The notes below the pieces were generated by a model. It was not told the DNA's origin and made no database searches. It was given only the letters and a program-made list of their open reading frames with translations. DNA of 17,735 nt. Origin: DASWHF01 sp036393295. Lineage in GTDB: Bacteria > Pseudomonadota > Gammaproteobacteria > Acidiferrobacterales > UBA6901. The stretch spans positions 1 through 17,735 of the forward strand of contig DASWHF010000166.1 of NCBI GenBank assembly GCA_036393295.1, given 5' to 3'. A program made the position numbers and the translations under genes. This document shows positions 15,377 through 17,735 of this stretch, piece after piece; position 1 is the stretch's first letter; every line of letters starts with the position of its first letter.

Positions 15377-15403
15377 GCGCGTGGCGCATCTCGCGCCACG
15401 CGC
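15377..15403 (+). terminator. hairpin terminator of the lipoprotein gene
   Basis: An 11-bp perfect stem (GCGCGTGGCGC at 15377-15387, GCGCCACGCGC at 15393-15403) with loop ATCTC begins 9 bases after the stop codon. A T-rich but interrupted tail (TGTCTTGGTTTGGT) follows, typical of a moderately strong intrinsic terminator. Confidence 0.75.
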
Positions 15404-15532
15404 TGTCTTGGTTTGGTCCGCCAGTCTGGCGTCGCGCCGGACAGCGTGGCAGTGTCGCTTTTTCCGTTCTCCAGTGAGTGTTTCCGCCCGGTAGTCCGCA
15501 CCGCTCCCGCAGCACGTCCCGCACGCCGGTGG

Positions 15533-16387
<855 letters not shown>

Positions 16388-16464
16388 GGCGGGTGGCAGG
16401 CGTGGGCGGAAAGCGCGCATCATCGCATGCACCGCCGCCGCCCGCCAAGCGCGGCCGGCGGCCA

Positions 16465-16493
16465 TTGACCGGCTTTTGGGCTGCGCGTATAGT
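16465..16493 (+). promoter_or_regulatory. promoter of the tRNA cluster
   Basis: TTGACC (16465-16470) and TATAGT (16488-16493) are separated by exactly 17 bases, a near-consensus sigma-70 promoter. Transcription from about 16500 would run through a 130-base leader into tRNA-Pro and the following tRNAs. It also overlaps the upstream region of divergent folD. Confidence 0.75.
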
Positions 16494-16581
16494 CTGCGGC
16501 CTTGCGCGGCGCCTCGCCGGCGCGGCCGGCGCGCGGGTGGGAAGCCGGGATCGCACCAGGGTGGAGTCGGTACCGCACCAT

Positions 16582-16605
16582 GGATTACGCGGGGGATTAC
16601 GCGGG
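16582..16605 (+). repeat. exact 12-base tandem duplication in the tRNA leader
   Basis: GGATTACGCGGG occurs twice back to back (16582-16593, 16594-16605) between the tRNA promoter and tRNA-Pro. It has no obvious function and probably arose by slippage. Confidence 0.85.
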
Positions 16606-16632
16606 AGTCGAACGATCGTCCGGAGGGAATTC

Positions 16633-16709
<77 letters not shown>

Positions 16710-16783
16710 AGTACCTGCCTGGTTTGCCTGCGGCCCGCACAAGAATGGGCGGATGGGCCGAGAACGATAGTCTTGTCCGATTT

Positions 16784-16860
16784 GCGCCCGTAGCTCAATC
16801 GGATAGAGCACCAGCCTTCTAAGCTGGGGGTTACAGGTTCGATTCCTGTCGGGCGCGCCA
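16784..16860 (+). tRNA. tRNA-Arg (anticodon TCT)
   Basis: A 77-base cloverleaf. The acceptor stem is GCGCCCG (16784-16790) with CGGGCGC (16850-16856), discriminator G, encoded CCA. The anticodon stem CCAGC/GCTGG encloses CTTCTAA with anticodon TCT, reading AGA/AGG, codons that are rare in a genome of this GC content. Confidence 0.97.
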
Positions 16861-16920
16861 GGCGGGAGCGGCCGGCGGGGACGCGGTGCCGCCGCCACGC
16901 GCCGCAGCGGTTGTTTTATG

Positions 16921-16997
16921 GTGAGCGTAGCTCAGTTGGTTAGAGTCCCGGATTGTGATTCCGGTTGTCGTGGGTTCGAGTCCCATCGCTCACCCCA
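16921..16997 (+). tRNA. tRNA-His (anticodon GTG)
   Basis: The acceptor stem GTGAGCG (16921-16927) pairs with CGCTCAC (16987-16993); C73 at 16994 is followed by an encoded CCA. G at 16920 supplies the G-1 residue that is the identity element of histidine tRNA, so the mature RNA starts one base earlier. The loop TTGTGAT contains anticodon GTG. Confidence 0.97.
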
Positions 16998-17098
16998 CAT
17001 TACGGGTCGGGTGCCACGGCGGCGGTCAGGACCGCCGGGACCGCGAACCGGATCGAGACCGCCGCGGAGCAGGCCGGGCGGAGTGCAGTCAAGAATTC

Positions 17099-17174
17099 GG
17101 GCCGTTAGCTCAGTTGGTAGAGCTGGAGACTCTTAATCTCTAGGTCGTAGGTTCGAGTCCTACACGGCCCACCA
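17099..17174 (+). tRNA. tRNA-Lys (anticodon CTT)
   Basis: A 76-base cloverleaf. The acceptor GGGCCGT (17099-17105) pairs with ACGGCCC (17164-17170), discriminator A, encoded CCA. The anticodon loop CTCTTAA contains CTT, reading AAG. The anticodon stem GGAGA/TCTCT has one G-T pair at its outer end. Confidence 0.95.
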
Positions 17175-17182
17175 TCCTGCCG

Positions 17183-17206
17183 GGCTCGATGACCGACCGT
17201 CGAGCC
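17183..17206 (+). terminator. candidate terminator after tRNA-Lys
   Basis: A 7-bp stem (GGCTCGA at 17183-17189, TCGAGCC at 17200-17206) with a 10-base loop is followed by a pyrimidine tail TCCCCTTTTCCCC. It begins 9 bases after tRNA-Lys and may end the cluster transcript before tRNA-Leu, fully or in part. The T-run is short. Confidence 0.5.
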
Positions 17207-17277
17207 TCCCCTTTTCCCCTGGTCGTGCCGCGGTCGCGGACCCCCGCCGTGGCGGGGTGCGTGAGACGCGCAAGTGC

Positions 17278-17362
17278 GCGAATGTGGCGGAACTGGTAGA
17301 CGCGCTGGATTTAGGTTCCAGTGGGGCAACCCGTGGGAGTTCGAGTCTCCCCATTCGCACCA
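17278..17362 (+). tRNA. tRNA-Leu (anticodon TAG)
   Basis: An 85-base class II tRNA with a long variable arm. The acceptor GCGAATG (17278-17284) pairs with CATTCGC (17352-17358), discriminator A, encoded CCA. The anticodon stem CTGGA/TCCAG encloses TTTAGGT with anticodon TAG, reading CUA/CUG-type leucine codons. It is separated from tRNA-Lys by a candidate terminator and by a second GC-rich inverted repeat at 17242-17257. Confidence 0.97.
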
Positions 17363-17402
17363 ACCTCAACACCGCCGTCCACCGGCCCGGCGCCGCGCGC
17401 AG

Positions 17403-17431
17403 TTGGCCTGCCGTGGGTGAACCGGTATGAT
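17403..17431 (+). promoter_or_regulatory. tig promoter
   Basis: TTGGCC (17403-17408) and TATGAT (17426-17431) are separated by exactly 17 bases. Predicted transcription starts near 17438, about 50 bases before the tig start codon. Confidence 0.6.
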
Positions 17432-17488
17432 CTGGCCTCAAGAACGGCGCGCGAGGCGCCGTAAGCGACTGTGACGACGAGGCAATCG

Positions 17489-17735
17489 ATGCAGGTTTCA
17501 GTGGAGGCGGCCGGCAATATCCGGCGGCGCATGACCGTGGCGCTGCCTGCCGAGCGCGTGGAGAAAGAGTATTCGGCCCGGCTTCAGCGGGTATCCCGGA
17601 CGGCGCGTTTTCCCGGTTTTCGTCCGGGCAAGGCGCCGCTCAAGATGGTCGAGGCTCAGTACGGCGGCCGGCTGATGGACGAGGTGGCTGGCGAGCTGAT
17701 CGAGGAGACCTTCCGCGAGGCCGTCAGCAGCCAGG
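17489..17735 (+). CDS. tig: trigger factor (5' part)
   Basis: This is the N-terminal ribosome-binding part of trigger factor, the ribosome-associated folding chaperone that meets nascent chains at the exit tunnel. The visible 82 residues begin MQVSVEAAGNIRRRMTVALPAERVEKEY. They contain the signature GFRPGKAPLKMVEAQYGG, whose GFRxGK loop contacts ribosomal protein L23. The start ATG 17489 is preceded by GAGG at about 17479-17482. The gene continues past the window end, so the prolyl isomerase and C-terminal domains are not seen. In gammaproteobacteria tig is normally followed by clpP, clpX and lon, which I expect just downstream. Confidence 0.97.
   Translation, partial: MQVSVEAAGNIRRRMTVALPAERVEKEYSARLQRVSRTARFPGFRPGKAPLKMVEAQYGGRLMDEVAGELIEETFREAVSSQ

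Overview
This window reads as a stretch of chromosome from a GC-rich gammaproteobacterium. The leuC-leuD-leuB-asd-fimV order, a FimV-type pilus and polar protein, and folD followed by a tRNA cluster and tig (trigger factor) are all typical of that class. The diheme cytochrome c/DUF302 protein would suit a chemolithotrophic or sulfur-oxidising relative (Chromatiales or Acidiferrobacterales-like), but that placement is an inference. I see no insertion sequence, prophage, CRISPR array or rRNA gene.

Layout. (1) Bases 1-3281, + strand: the 3' end of leuC, then leuD, leuB and asd, a compact operon for leucine synthesis and the aspartate-family branch point. (2) Bases 3282-3766: a 485-base gap with two good sigma-70-like promoters. 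The second sits about 110 bases upstream of fimV (3767-6745). (3) Bases 6777-8184, - strand: thyA then folA, the coupled thymidylate/dihydrofolate pair. They are separated by a purine-rich inverted repeat and converge on fimV across a perfect hairpin. (4) Bases 8376-8999, +: an unrecognised four-helix membrane protein. (5) Bases 9137-10471, +: a REC-PAS-GGDEF response regulator predicted to make c-di-GMP. (6) Bases 10490-12000, -: a diheme cytochrome c fused to DUF302, translationally coupled to a small exported DUF302 protein. (7) Bases 12075-12530, +: a compact SET-domain methyltransferase with a eukaryote-like post-SET cysteine motif, probably read from a leaderless mRNA. (8) Bases 12578-14752, -: pgi then mtfA. 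(9) Bases 15182-15367, +: a tiny Ala/Pro-rich lipoprotein with its own promoter and terminator. (10) Bases 15533-16387, -: folD. (11) Bases 16465-17362, +: a promoter and five tRNA genes (Pro, Arg, His, Lys, Leu), all with encoded CCA. (12) From 17489, +: the 5' end of tig with its own promoter.

How the genes work together: most are housekeeping. LeuCDB carry out consecutive leucine steps. ThyA oxidises methylene-THF to DHF, FolA regenerates THF, and FolD interconverts one-carbon THF forms, so three folate-cycle enzymes lie in the window, though folD is in a separate unit. The least conventional segment is 10490-12530. There an exported redox/DUF302 gene pair diverges from the SET-domain methyltransferase across only 74 bases, and it is the best candidate for undescribed biology. 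No evidence in the sequence shows that these form one system.
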